Source: Paraburkholderia fungorum (GTDB lineage Bacteria > Pseudomonadota > Gammaproteobacteria > Burkholderiales > Burkholderiaceae). Taken from it: a stretch of 64,000 bases of DNA. Numbering within the stretch: the first letter of the stretch is position 1; each line of letters opens with the position of its first letter. Shown in pieces: positions 1-8,386 of this stretch. The stretch covers positions 1 to 64,000 of the forward strand of contig NZ_CADFGE010000015.1 of assembly GCF_902833645.1 (NCBI RefSeq). Reading direction: 5' to 3'. The translations under genes were made by a program, and so were the position numbers. The notes below the pieces were generated by a model. It was not told where the DNA came from, ran no database searches, and was given only the letters and a program-made list of their open reading frames with translations.

Positions 1-14
1 ACGACAACAAGTCA

Positions 15-130
15 TGCCTGATGACCATAGCGAGTCGGTCCCACCCCTTCCCATCCCGAACAGGACCGTGAAACGACTCCACGCCGATGATAGTGCGGAT
101 TCCCGTGTGAAAGTAGGTAATCGTCAGGCT
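15..130 (+). rRNA. rrf: 5S ribosomal RNA
   Basis: The sequence matches the betaproteobacterial 5S rRNA pattern, including the conserved CCATCCCGAACAGG stretch of loop C and a closing helix in which GCCTGA at 16-21 pairs with TCAGGC at 124-129. Length is about 115 nt. A rho-independent terminator follows directly, so this is the last gene of an rRNA operon whose 16S and 23S genes lie left of the window. Exact ends are uncertain by 1-2 bases. Confidence 0.95.
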
Positions 131-143
131 CCCCAGCAGCATC

Positions 144-180
144 AGAAACCCCACCCCGAAAAGGTGGGGTTTCTGCGTTT
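144..180 (+). terminator. rRNA operon terminator
   Basis: AGAAACCCCACC at 144-155 pairs perfectly with GGTGGGGTTTCT at 163-174 around a 7-nt loop. T-rich sequence is part of the stem and follows it. The hairpin sits 14 nt after the 5S gene, as expected for the end of an rRNA operon. Confidence 0.85.
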
Positions 181-417
181 ACGCACACCGGAAACACAGT
201 ACAAGATTCTGTGTCGTCGCGACCGCAAGGGGGCGCTTGACTCCCGTTCCCAGCCTCCGCGTGACAACGCGCCTCCATGCCGGGAGGCGCGTCGTGAAAA
301 CGAAGCTATCCGGCAGGCCATGTACTTCATCACAAATGGTCCGCCACTTCGTTATCCCCGCTACTGCCTTGCTCAGATGCGGCAGTTTCTCAGCCAAAAA
401 TCAGCCGAAAATCAGCA
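181..417. other. Gene-free spacer after the rRNA operon
   Basis: No convincing gene. It holds a 9-bp perfect inverted repeat, CGCGCCTCC at 268-276 and GGAGGCGCG at 283-291. It has no T-run on either strand and could be a weak terminator for the leftward LysR gene that ends at 418. Confidence 0.5.
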
Positions 418-1419
418 TCAGTGTGCCGCGGCGTCTCCGTCCCCAATGCTGGCCGTTCTCGCAGGTATCCCGCCATCAACTGCATCCATCTGGCCGATTT
501 CTGCAAGCAATGCCTCGTCGCGTGCAATTACCTTCGGCAGATGCGCGCGTAAGAACTCAACCCAAGTCCGCGTCTTCGCATCGATGAACTTGCGTGACGG
601 GTACAGCGCATAAACGTTCATCTTCTGCAGCGTATATTCCGGCAATACGCGGACTAGCGTCCCGTCACGCAAGCCCGTGATCGCTGCATAAAGGGGCACC
701 ATACCAATGCCCATTCCCTCGTGAATCGCAACGATCAGCGATTCCGCGATATTCACCTGCACGGGTCCGTTTACTTCCATCGTCTCGCTGCCGTTGGGGC
801 CGTCGAGCACCCATTCGTGGGGTGGAAATGCGGGCGTGTGCAAAATCAGGCACTCATGGTGCGCCAGGTCACCCGGCTGCTGCGGTGCGCCATGAGCGCG
901 CACGTAAGCAGGCGATGCGCACAGGATGCTGAAAGTTGTACCCAGCGGGAGTGACACGAGGTCGGAATTCGGCAGCGTCGAGGCGCCGACCACAGCGACG
1001 TCGGCGCTACCTTCGAACAGATCGGGCATGCGCTGCGATAACGTCAGCTCGACGGTCACTTCGGGATAGAGCGCACGATAGCGCGAGATGGCGGGCAACA
1101 CATAATGCTGGCCGATGCTGGCAAAGCTGTGCATGCGCAACGCGCCGCTCGGGCGCTCGTGCGCGCAACTTGCTTCTTCTTCCGCCGTATCGACATCCGC
1201 AAGGATCTGTTGAGACCGCTTCAGGTAACGCTCGCCCGCCGTGGTGAGCGCGAGCCGCCGCGTCGACCGGTTCAGCAGGCGTGTACGCAGATGAGCTTCG
1301 AGTTCCGAGACGGCGCGGGACATCGCGCCGGTCGTTGAATTGAGTGACTGCGCGGCGGCGGTGAAACTACCGGCTTCGACCACGCGCACGAACACTCGCA
1401 TATTTTGTAACGTATCCAT
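418..1419 (-). CDS. LysR-family transcriptional regulator
   Basis: LysR-type regulator of about 333 aa. The N-terminal winged helix-turn-helix covers roughly residues 1-65 (FVRVVEAGSFTAAAQSLNST, then AMSRAVSELEAHL), followed by a periplasmic-binding-protein-like effector domain. I chose the ATG at 1419 because GAAGGA lies just upstream and the protein then begins as family members do (MDTLQNMRVF). The open frame extends further upstream to 1566 without a good ribosome site. It is divergent from a FUSC efflux gene, an arrangement seen for aromatic-acid efflux regulators such as AaeR, so it probably controls that gene. The inducer is unknown. Confidence 0.9.
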   Translation of the reverse strand: MDTLQNMRVFVRVVEAGSFTAAAQSLNSTTGAMSRAVSELEAHLRTRLLNRSTRRLALTTAGERYLKRSQQILADVDTAEEEASCAHERPSGALRMHSFASIGQHYVLPAISRYRALYPEVTVELTLSQRMPDLFEGSADVAVVGASTLPNSDLVSLPLGTTFSILCASPAYVRAHGAPQQPGDLAHHECLILHTPAFPPHEWVLDGPNGSETMEVNGPVQVNIAESLIVAIHEGMGIGMVPLYAAITGLRDGTLVRVLPEYTLQKMNVYALYPSRKFIDAKTRTWVEFLRAHLPKVIARDEALLAEIGQMDAVDGGIPARTASIGDGDAAAH

Positions 1420-1619
1420 CGATCCTTCTATTTCACGGCAGAAGCCGTATTGTCCCCCTGTCCTGCAAGTCCATTGTTGTTCGTTCTGGAAGGGAGGTTC
1501 CGCGCCCGTCCCATTAATACGCGCAGCACATGCTCCTACAATCGGCGCCTTGCCTGGCCGGTGCACGCAGCGTTCACCGGCGCCTCTTCCAGTGACAAAC
1601 CGGGACGCGTTGCTCTCTG

Positions 1620-3785
1620 ATGAAACGCCAACATGCGATCAAACCGACGGTGGACGCCCGCCGCCAGTGGAGCGTTATGTTGCCAGCGCTCAGTCCAGCC
1701 ATTCGAGACTGGGCGAATAGCGACGGTTTGATCTGGCTGCATCTGCTGAAAACGGTCACCGCAGGTTTGCTGGCGCTCGGCATTGCCATGCTGCTGGATC
1801 TCCAGCAGCCGCGGATCGCGATGACGACGGTGTTTGTGCTGATGCAGCCGTTTAGCGGCATGGTGCTCGCCAAGAGTTTCTATCGGATTCTCGGCACCGC
1901 GGTGGGAACGATCGCCGCGTTGGTGCTCGGCGCGCTGTTCGTCCAGCAGCCCGAACTGTACATGTTCGGCATGATCGGCTGGGTGAGCGCGTGTATCGCG
2001 GCGGCGGTCCGGTATCGGCATTTCAGATGGTACGGCTTTGTGCTGGCTGGTTACACGGCCGCTCTGATCGGCATTCCGAATGTCACCATGCCTCACGAGC
2101 TCTTTCTGGCGGCGCTCACGCGAGCGGCCGAGGTGGCGGTCGGGATCGTGTGTTCGAGCGCGGTGAGCGCGCTGATCGTGCCGCAGCGCTCCAGCCTTGC
2201 CTTGCGGCATGCGCTCCAGATTCGATACACGAATTTTACTGCGTTCGCGGCCGACGTGCTGAGTCGTGGAATCGAGCGCGGCCAGTTTGAACGGCGCTTT
2301 GCGGATCTCGTCGACGAGATCGTCGGATTCGAGGCGACGCGCACGTTTGCCGCCTTCGAGGACCCTGCGATGCGCTCACGCAACCAGCATCTCGGCCGTT
2401 TGAACGGCGAGTTCATGGACGCATGCGCGCGGCTGCACGCGCTGCGCCAGTTGCTCAAACGCCTGCGCGACGGCGGCCCGAGCCGGATCGTCGACGCCAT
2501 CACGCCATATTTCCACGAGCTCTCGATACTGCTGGCGTCCACCCGCGACGCGGACGTCGATGCATCGAGCCTCGCTGCCCGTATGCGGCTTTTCCAGGCG
2601 AGCTTGCCAAGGCGCGTACGCGAAACGAGGCGGCCGCTGGAAGCCAGCCCCGCTGAATCGCTGGCGGACTTCGATACGGCCGCGGAATTGCTATATCGGT
2701 TCGTCGACGAATGGATCCGTTACTCCGAGACTTACGCGTCGTTGGCGCGGCGCAAGTCGGCAGCAGGGCAGCGCACCGCCGGCCGCTACGTGAGTAAAAC
2801 CAACGGCTATGTGGTCGCGTTTACCTTTGCGAGATCGGCCGCGGTCATGGCGATTGCCGGCTGGTTCTGGATCGCCACCGACTGGCCGAGCGGCGGTCTT
2901 GCCGTGATCGGCGCGGCGCTGGTCTGTGCATTGACGTCGACCGCGCCGAACGCATCGAAAATGGCCGTGCAGATGGCCATTGGTGCTGTGCTGGCGACCA
3001 TGACGGGCTATCTTTTCATGTGCCACGTGTATCCCCGCATCGACGGTTTTCCGTTGCTTTGTGCGACGCTTGCGCCGGTGCTGGCACTCGGCGCATTCAT
3101 CGCGTCGCGTAAGCTCGCGGCAGGCTATGGCATCGGTTTTTCGGTGTTCTTCTGCCTGCTCGCCGGCCCGGACAACGTCGTCACCTATGCTCCCGATCTG
3201 CTGATCAATAACGGCATGGCGATCACCGTGTCGCTATTGCTTGCCGCGATCGTTTTTGCCGTGGTGTTTCCCGCGGATATGCCGTGGCTCACCGAGAGAA
3301 TCAAGGGCGACTTGCGCACCCAGGTGGTGTCCGCTTGCAAGGACGAATTACCCGGACTCAATCAACGTTTTCAGTCGAGCACGCACGATCTGACGTCGCA
3401 GCTACGCATGCTGCTGACACGCCGCTCGCGCCGCCGCCGAGACGCGCTGCGATGGATGCTCGTCACGCTCGAAGTAGGGCATGCCGTGATCGATCTGCGT
3501 AACGAAGCGGCGCATGCCAGCTATTTGCAAGGACTTCATCCGCGCTGGCGTGACAGTCTCGAGCGTACTTGTGACGACCTTGCACGGCTCTTCGCGCGAC
3601 CTGATGCGCCTGCACTCGCACAGTCGCTCGTCTCCGTGCGCTCGGCCACATGGATCGCGCAGGACGTACTGGAAACCGTTCATGTCGATCGCGACAAGCG
3701 GCATGATCTGCAGCGCATTCTGAGTTGTCTGCATTTCATCCGCACAGCGTTGCTCGACAAAGATGCACCGTTTCATGCGCGTTGA
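1620..3785 (+). CDS. FUSC-family (fusaric acid resistance-like) membrane protein
   Basis: 721-aa inner-membrane protein of the FUSC/AaeB type. It has two blocks of hydrophobic helices (about residues 37-175 and 400-540), each followed by a hydrophilic cytoplasmic region, the usual duplicated layout. Family members export aromatic carboxylic acids or related toxic compounds. Unlike aaeXAB or fusaric acid operons, no membrane-fusion protein or outer-membrane channel gene lies beside it, so partners would have to be encoded elsewhere. The start is uncertain: ATG at 1677 has a better ribosome site (TGGAGCG) and would give a 702-aa protein. Divergent LysR is the likely regulator. Confidence 0.85.
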   Translation: MKRQHAIKPTVDARRQWSVMLPALSPAIRDWANSDGLIWLHLLKTVTAGLLALGIAMLLDLQQPRIAMTTVFVLMQPFSGMVLAKSFYRILGTAVGTIAALVLGALFVQQPELYMFGMIGWVSACIAAAVRYRHFRWYGFVLAGYTAALIGIPNVTMPHELFLAALTRAAEVAVGIVCSSAVSALIVPQRSSLALRHALQIRYTNFTAFAADVLSRGIERGQFERRFADLVDEIVGFEATRTFAAFEDPAMRSRNQHLGRLNGEFMDACARLHALRQLLKRLRDGGPSRIVDAITPYFHELSILLASTRDADVDASSLAARMRLFQASLPRRVRETRRPLEASPAESLADFDTAAELLYRFVDEWIRYSETYASLARRKSAAGQRTAGRYVSKTNGYVVAFTFARSAAVMAIAGWFWIATDWPSGGLAVIGAALVCALTSTAPNASKMAVQMAIGAVLATMTGYLFMCHVYPRIDGFPLLCATLAPVLALGAFIASRKLAAGYGIGFSVFFCLLAGPDNVVTYAPDLLINNGMAITVSLLLAAIVFAVVFPADMPWLTERIKGDLRTQVVSACKDELPGLNQRFQSSTHDLTSQLRMLLTRRSRRRRDALRWMLVTLEVGHAVIDLRNEAAHASYLQGLHPRWRDSLERTCDDLARLFARPDAPALAQSLVSVRSATWIAQDVLETVHVDRDKRHDLQRILSCLHFIRTALLDKDAPFHAR

Positions 3786-3822
3786 GGCCGGTACTCATGT
3801 GCGCCGGACCGGGAGCAGCTTC

Positions 3823-3847
3823 GATCTTTCTGCCAGATGGAAAGATC
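3823..3847. other. Perfect 8-bp hairpin downstream of the FUSC gene
   Basis: GATCTTTC at 3823-3830 pairs with GAAAGATC at 3840-3847 across a 9-nt loop. It lies 38 nt after the FUSC stop and 115 nt before the next start. There is no T-run, so it may be a transcript-end stabiliser, a weak terminator or a protein-binding site. Confidence 0.4.
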
Positions 3848-3962
3848 ACTTCCGCCCAGCCCCGTTTATCCACGTAGGTGGCAGTCATATAGTTTCATCA
3901 CTGCCTTGCAATCCCCACAAGGGACGTCCTGCTGGCGGTAACCGTAAGTACTGGAGAACGAA

Positions 3963-4178
3963 ATGAATGTGTTGAAGATTGCCCTGATTGCCTGCTCTTT
4001 GTCCGCTGTTGTCGCCCATGCGCAAACGGCGCCGGCCGCTCCGGAGCAACAGGTTGCGCAAGCGAATGCGCCGCGCGCCAACAGCGTTGCCGCGCAAGGC
4101 CGCGCCGTTGCACCGGCGGCTAAAGTGGAAGAGTGCGTCGGGCCTGTGAGCTTCTGCAATATCTACTTCGGCAGCTAG
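3963..4178 (+). CDS. Small secreted hypothetical protein
   Basis: 71-aa protein with a clear signal peptide (MNVLKIALIACSLSAVVAHA) and an Ala/Gln-rich mature part that ends in a short segment with two cysteines (ECVGPVSFCNIYFGS). A GGAGA site lies just upstream of the ATG. I do not recognise a family. The two cysteines seven residues apart could form a disulphide in the periplasm. It stands alone between the FUSC and CoA-transferase genes. Confidence 0.65.
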   Translation: MNVLKIALIACSLSAVVAHAQTAPAAPEQQVAQANAPRANSVAAQGRAVAPAAKVEECVGPVSFCNIYFGS

Positions 4179-4370
4179 GCAACGCCACGAGTAACACCTG
4201 CGGTACCCGCTGGACCTGTCGCGGAAGTGCTGCATGCGATGAAATGCCTGGTCGCGACGCCGTCTCATCAAGACGCCGCGGCCGGTGCGGCAATCTGGCT
4301 ATTGGGCGAAGCACACCGCAGACGTGCGCACCGGTAGACTGGACGGTTGACTATGGAGAGACCCAGTTTC

Positions 4371-5885
4371 ATGTATCAAGACCGGATTCGTTGCTCCGCA
4401 CTGCGCGGAAAAATCACGTCGGCCGCTGAGGCGGCGCTTCTCATTCAGGATGGCATGCGTGTCGGCGCCAGCGGTTTTACGCGCGCGGGCGATGCCAAAG
4501 CGGTTCCCGTCGCGCTCGCCGAGCGGGTTCTTCAGGAAGGCAAGCCGCTGCAAATTACGTTGATGACCGGCGCATCGCTTGGTCATGACGTAGATCGCAT
4601 GCTTACCGAGGCGCATGTGTTAGCGCGCCGCTTGCCGTTTCAGGTCGACAAGACTCTGCGCGACGCGATCAATCGCGGCGAAGTGATGTTCGTCGATCAG
4701 CACCTGTCCGAAACAGTCGAGATGCTGCGCGCAAATCAGCTCGGCAAACTCGATATTGCGATTATCGAAGCCGTTGCGATCACCGAAACCGGCGGTATTG
4801 TGCCGACCACTTCAGTGGGCAACTCGGCCAGCTTCGCGATTCTCGCCGACAAGGTGATTGTCGAAATCAATCTTGCTCAGCCCCTCGCACTCGAAGGGCT
4901 GCACGACATCTGGATTCCGGGCCGCAGACCGAATCGCGAACCGCTGCCGATCGTGCGTCCGCAAGACCGGGTTGGCACGCAGGCCATTGAAATCCCGCCG
5001 GAGAAAATCGCGGCAATCGTGATCACCGATAAGGCGGACAGCCCGTCAACGGTGCTGCCCGCCGATGTGGAGACCGAACTGATTGCCGGCCATCTGATCG
5101 AGTTCTTCCGGCACGAGGTTTCGCATGGGCGCATGCCGCGGAACTTGCCGCCTTTGCAGGCGGGCATCGGCACGATTGCAAATGCGGTGCTGGCCGGTTT
5201 TGTCGATTCGCCCTTCGAAGCTTTCGAAATTTACTCGGAAGTTCTGCAGGACTCGACCTTCGATCTGATGGACGCCGGCAAGGTGACGTTCGCCTCGGGA
5301 GCGTCCATCACGCTGTCGGCCGCGCGCCAGGCGCAGGTGTTCAGCGAACTCGAGCGCTATCGCGATCATCTGGTGCTGCGCCCGCAGGAGGTCAGCAACC
5401 ATCCTGAAGTGATTCGCAGGCTCGGTTTGATCGCATTGAACACCGCGTTGGAATTCGACATCTACGGCAATGTGAACTCCACGCACGTCGGCGGCACGCA
5501 CATGATGAACGGCATTGGCGGCTCGGGAGATTTCGCGCGCAATGCGTCGTGCGCGATCTTTGCGACGAAGTCGATGGCGAAGGCAGGGCGGATTTCGAGC
5601 GTCGTGCCGATGGTGCCGCACTGCGATCACAACGAACACGATGTGGACGTGGTCGTGACGGAGCAGGGCTTGGCCGACCTACGCGGATTGGCGCCGCGCG
5701 AACGCGCTACGCTAATCATCGAGAACTGTGCGCATCCGCTCTATCGCGATCTGCTGCGCGACTACTATCGGGACGCCTTGCAATGGGGTGGGCAAACGCC
5801 GCATCAGTTGGATCAGGCTTTCGCGTGGCATACGCGCCTGCGTGACACCGGCTCGATGTTGCCGGCAGTGGAGGCCGTGCTCTAA
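4371..5885 (+). CDS. Acetyl-CoA hydrolase/transferase family protein (succinyl-CoA:acetate CoA-transferase-like)
   Basis: About 504 aa, full length for the Ach1/Cat1/AarC CoA-transferase group, which moves CoA between succinate, acetate or propionate. The region GIGTIANAVLAGF followed by YSEVLQDSTFD holds the expected catalytic glutamate (the E of SEVLQD), and the C-terminal segment HVGGTHMMNGIGGSGDFARN is also typical. I prefer the ATG at 4371 because relatives begin MYQDRIR; ATG 4353 and TTG 4347 are in frame upstream. A bidirectional hairpin follows the stop. Substrate specificity cannot be settled from sequence. Confidence 0.88.
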   Translation: MYQDRIRCSALRGKITSAAEAALLIQDGMRVGASGFTRAGDAKAVPVALAERVLQEGKPLQITLMTGASLGHDVDRMLTEAHVLARRLPFQVDKTLRDAINRGEVMFVDQHLSETVEMLRANQLGKLDIAIIEAVAITETGGIVPTTSVGNSASFAILADKVIVEINLAQPLALEGLHDIWIPGRRPNREPLPIVRPQDRVGTQAIEIPPEKIAAIVITDKADSPSTVLPADVETELIAGHLIEFFRHEVSHGRMPRNLPPLQAGIGTIANAVLAGFVDSPFEAFEIYSEVLQDSTFDLMDAGKVTFASGASITLSAARQAQVFSELERYRDHLVLRPQEVSNHPEVIRRLGLIALNTALEFDIYGNVNSTHVGGTHMMNGIGGSGDFARNASCAIFATKSMAKAGRISSVVPMVPHCDHNEHDVDVVVTEQGLADLRGLAPRERATLIIENCAHPLYRDLLRDYYRDALQWGGQTPHQLDQAFAWHTRLRDTGSMLPAVEAVL

Positions 5886-5897
5886 TTAAGTGAAAGC

Positions 5898-5926
5898 GGC
5901 GTCAGGGGGCATTCGCCCCTAACGCC
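5898..5926. terminator. Bidirectional hairpin between convergent genes
   Basis: GGCGT at 5898-5902 pairs with ACGCC at 5922-5926, and AGGGG at 5904-5908 with CCCCT at 5916-5920, with one mismatch between the two stems. It lies between the CoA-transferase stop and the convergent GlsB-type gene. There is no strong T-run. Confidence 0.5.
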
Positions 5927-5947
5927 GTAAGACATCAGGTGCTACGC

Positions 5948-6202
5948 TCAGGTGCCGCGCCGGACAAGCCGGATAAGAAACAGCAGAATGACGGCGCCAA
6001 TCACAGCGGTAATGATCGAACCGATCCAGCCGCCGCCCAGTGAAATGTGCAGCACACCGGCAAGCCAGCCGCCGATGAACGCGCCGACAATCCCGACGAT
6101 GATGTCGACGATCAGGCCGAAGCCGCCGCCCTTGACGAGCACGCCAGCCAGCCAGCCGGCGATTGCGCCGATGATGAGCCATGCAATGATGCCGTGTTCC
6201 AT
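5948..6202 (-). CDS. GlsB/YeaQ/YmgE family stress-response membrane protein
   Basis: 84-aa, almost wholly hydrophobic protein with about three membrane helices and the glycine-rich pattern of the transglycosylase-associated family (IIGAIAGWLAG, VGIVGAFIGGW, IGAVILLFLIRL). These are small inner-membrane proteins linked to envelope and acid or osmotic stress, with unclear biochemistry. GGAG lies upstream of the ATG. A perfect palindrome GTGAAAAATTCAC at 6227-6239 lies in the 5' region and may be regulatory. Confidence 0.9.
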   Translation of the reverse strand: MEHGIIAWLIIGAIAGWLAGVLVKGGGFGLIVDIIVGIVGAFIGGWLAGVLHISLGGGWIGSIITAVIGAVILLFLIRLVRRGT

Positions 6203-6364
6203 AATCGAGACTCCATGGTTGAGTGTGAAAAATTCACGGTGACAGAGCTTAGTCGAAGGTTATGGGACAGTCCATATTCAGGACGCGGAATTAACATTGT
6301 CTAAATCTATTGCAAGCTAAGTGTAGACGATGCGCGCGAATATGGGGAGCTTACACGTGGCGAC

Positions 6365-7072
6365 TCATTCCGGCGTCGGTTCCGCTTCTTTCGCGATCCA
6401 GCTAACGCTCGAGACGCTCTTTTCCATGCTGATGCGGCTCGCCATCTGTTCGAGCTTCGATTGATCTTTCGGATGCAGCTTCAAGGTTGCCGTAACGCGA
6501 ATGCGTCCCGACTCGTCTTCGATGTCTTCGCTCGTCAGGCTCTGGAAAGACAGCGGCGACGAATACATCGAGTTGGATACCGCGGTACGAATGTGAATCT
6601 CGTCGGCCTCCCGGCAAACGATCGTCAGCACATACTCGCGCACGAGGTCGGCGTCCGAAACGGGCGCTGCGTTGATGGCACGGCTGACTTCACGCAGCAC
6701 GGTATTGGTCAACAGCACGACTGCGGTGCCGGCGAGCGCCGGACCGTAATGCCCCGCACCGCACAATACGCCGACCGCCGCCGAACACCATAGTGTGGCG
6801 GCCGTATTGATCCCCTGAATGGAACCCTTGTCGCGCATGATCACACCGCCGCCAAGAAAGCCGACGCCCGATACCACATACGCGGCAATCTGCGTGATGC
6901 CGGCGGTCCCGTTGCCCGTCAGCACGCCCAGCGTGACGAACAGGCACGCGCCGCTCGCCACCAGCGTGATGGTGCGCAGGCCGGCGTTGCGCTGGCGCAT
7001 CTGCCGTTCGAGGCCGATCGCAACGCCACAGCTGAAGGCGGCGAGGAGCCGCAAGACGAATTCAATTGTCAT
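6365..7072 (-). CDS. MgtC/SapB family inner-membrane protein
   Basis: 235 aa. The N-terminal half has about five helices with the family signatures GLERQMRQRNAGLRT and GVGFLGGGVIMR; the C-terminal half (about 140-235) is a soluble ACT-like domain. MgtC proteins are linked to growth at low magnesium and, in pathogens, to modulation of ATP synthase and survival in macrophages. No mgtB or mgtA lies nearby, so it appears to stand alone. The ribosome site before the ATG at 7072 is weak. Confidence 0.88.
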   Translation of the reverse strand: MTIEFVLRLLAAFSCGVAIGLERQMRQRNAGLRTITLVASGACLFVTLGVLTGNGTAGITQIAAYVVSGVGFLGGGVIMRDKGSIQGINTAATLWCSAAVGVLCGAGHYGPALAGTAVVLLTNTVLREVSRAINAAPVSDADLVREYVLTIVCREADEIHIRTAVSNSMYSSPLSFQSLTSEDIEDESGRIRVTATLKLHPKDQSKLEQMASRISMEKSVSSVSWIAKEAEPTPE

Positions 7073-7725
7073 CGATCAGAAAGGTTGAGATGCGTTGTTC
7101 GCACAGTGTGAATCTTGCACGTGACAACAGCACGTAAGCACGCGGCTGCGGTTAGGCGTGACGACGCCAGCGAGCCAACACTGGCGCGCAAAAAAATCAT
7201 GGAGCGTCGGCCGGGCGTTGAGCCATGCGGCGCTTCACTGGCAGTGCGAGGGGATATACGACGTGCACCGTCGGCCCGAAGGCAAGACGGCGACAGTTAA
7301 AGGCTGGCGCGGAAATCTTGCCGATCAGGCGATCGGGCGAATCGAAGCTCGACTGGTACTACTGCTACTGTCCAAGATCGTGATTCCGGTTAAATGAACT
7401 GGCCGAATTTTAGGCAGCTCTGCAAAGTTAAGTCAAGCTGGGATGAGGCGGGTGGCGCAATAAGTTGTCGGGTGTCCGCGGACTCTTCCACGGCGAGCGC
7501 AGAATTTTCCGTGCATAAATACGGACTCCGAATATTGACGGCGTCCATCCCGGAAAACACACTGTTTGCACACTTCGAAGCATGTCGTGCGGTTCTGGTG
7601 CCCAATCCGCGTTTCACTTCTCTCGGTTTTGCCCAGATATCTTTCGGTCGCCCTGGTGTCATGCCAGACGTATCCGATCCGCACAACGTCGCCCCTGTTC
7701 GCTGTTTACCCAATTTGAGGAATGT
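7073..7725. other. 650-bp gene-free region
   Basis: Divergent intergenic space between mgtC and the secreted two-repeat protein. Open frames here have no good ribosome sites and no recognisable protein features. I see no tRNA or strong hairpin. It probably holds promoters for both flanking genes and could hide a small RNA or leader, which cannot be shown by reading alone. Confidence 0.4.
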
Positions 7726-8250
7726 ATGAAAGATAAAGCTCTTGGCATCATCGCCGGTGCATTGATTGCCGCTGCTCCGCTCGTGTCGTTTGCCGCCGGT
7801 TTGCCCGCTCCGTTTGAAGGCAGCAGTACGCTGCAGGCAGATGGTGTGGTTAAGTCGGTCGATCAGGCTAAACATTCGGTGACCGTGCTCGACGCGCAGG
7901 GCGCCGAAGCGTCGTTCACCATCACCGATACGAGCAACCTGGCGCAGATCAGACAGGGCGGCAAGATCCATATCCGTATGATGCGTAACGCCACGGTCAG
8001 CGTTACGCACGGTGCCGGCGGCCATGGTTCGGCGGCTCAACCGGCGCCGCAGAACACGGCCCAGAACGTAAGCGCTGAAGTTCAGGCCATCGATCACGCC
8101 ACCGGCATCATGGCGCTCAAGAGCCCGAATGGCGAGGTGTTTCATATTCAGGGGCGCGAACCGGCAAAGCTCGCTGGCGTGACGCCGGGCATGCAAGTGT
8201 TGGTGGCGTATGCACCGCAAGTTAGCGTGGCCGTGGCGCCCGCGCAGTAA
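7726..8250 (+). CDS. Secreted hypothetical protein with two copies of a beta-rich repeat
   Basis: 174 aa starting at the ATG after GAGGAATGT. A signal peptide (about residues 1-24) is followed by two similar 55-60 aa units. Unit one reads GVVKSVDQAKHSVTVLDAQG and ends in GGKIHIRM; unit two reads EVQAIDHATGIMALKSPNG and ends in GMQVLVAY. They are joined by a Gln/Pro/Ala linker. The V-x-S/A-I/V-D pattern followed by a turn and a strand suggests small beta-barrels like those of periplasmic metal- or ligand-binding proteins, but this is inference. No known function. Confidence 0.8.
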   Translation: MKDKALGIIAGALIAAAPLVSFAAGLPAPFEGSSTLQADGVVKSVDQAKHSVTVLDAQGAEASFTITDTSNLAQIRQGGKIHIRMMRNATVSVTHGAGGHGSAAQPAPQNTAQNVSAEVQAIDHATGIMALKSPNGEVFHIQGREPAKLAGVTPGMQVLVAYAPQVSVAVAPAQ

Positions 8251-8292
8251 CTCGTAGTAACAGGCATTAGCTGACGGGCGCATTAGCGCTGG

Positions 8293-8328
8293 AGCGCGGA
8301 CGGTCTTTGCAGACGTCCGCGCTTTTTT
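8293..8328 (+). terminator. Rho-independent terminator
   Basis: AGCGCGGACG at 8293-8302 pairs perfectly with CGTCCGCGCT at 8314-8323 and is followed by a run of T. It lies 42 nt after the stop of the secreted protein gene and is a strong terminator for it. Confidence 0.9.
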
Positions 8329-8386
8329 GTGCCACCTAATCCCGTATGACTTCGGCGCGGGGATGTTGGACGGCTGGTCCGGCGCT

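Noticed and set aside
1..417. Protein-coding frames over the left edge
   Set aside because: This stretch is 5S rRNA, its terminator and spacer.
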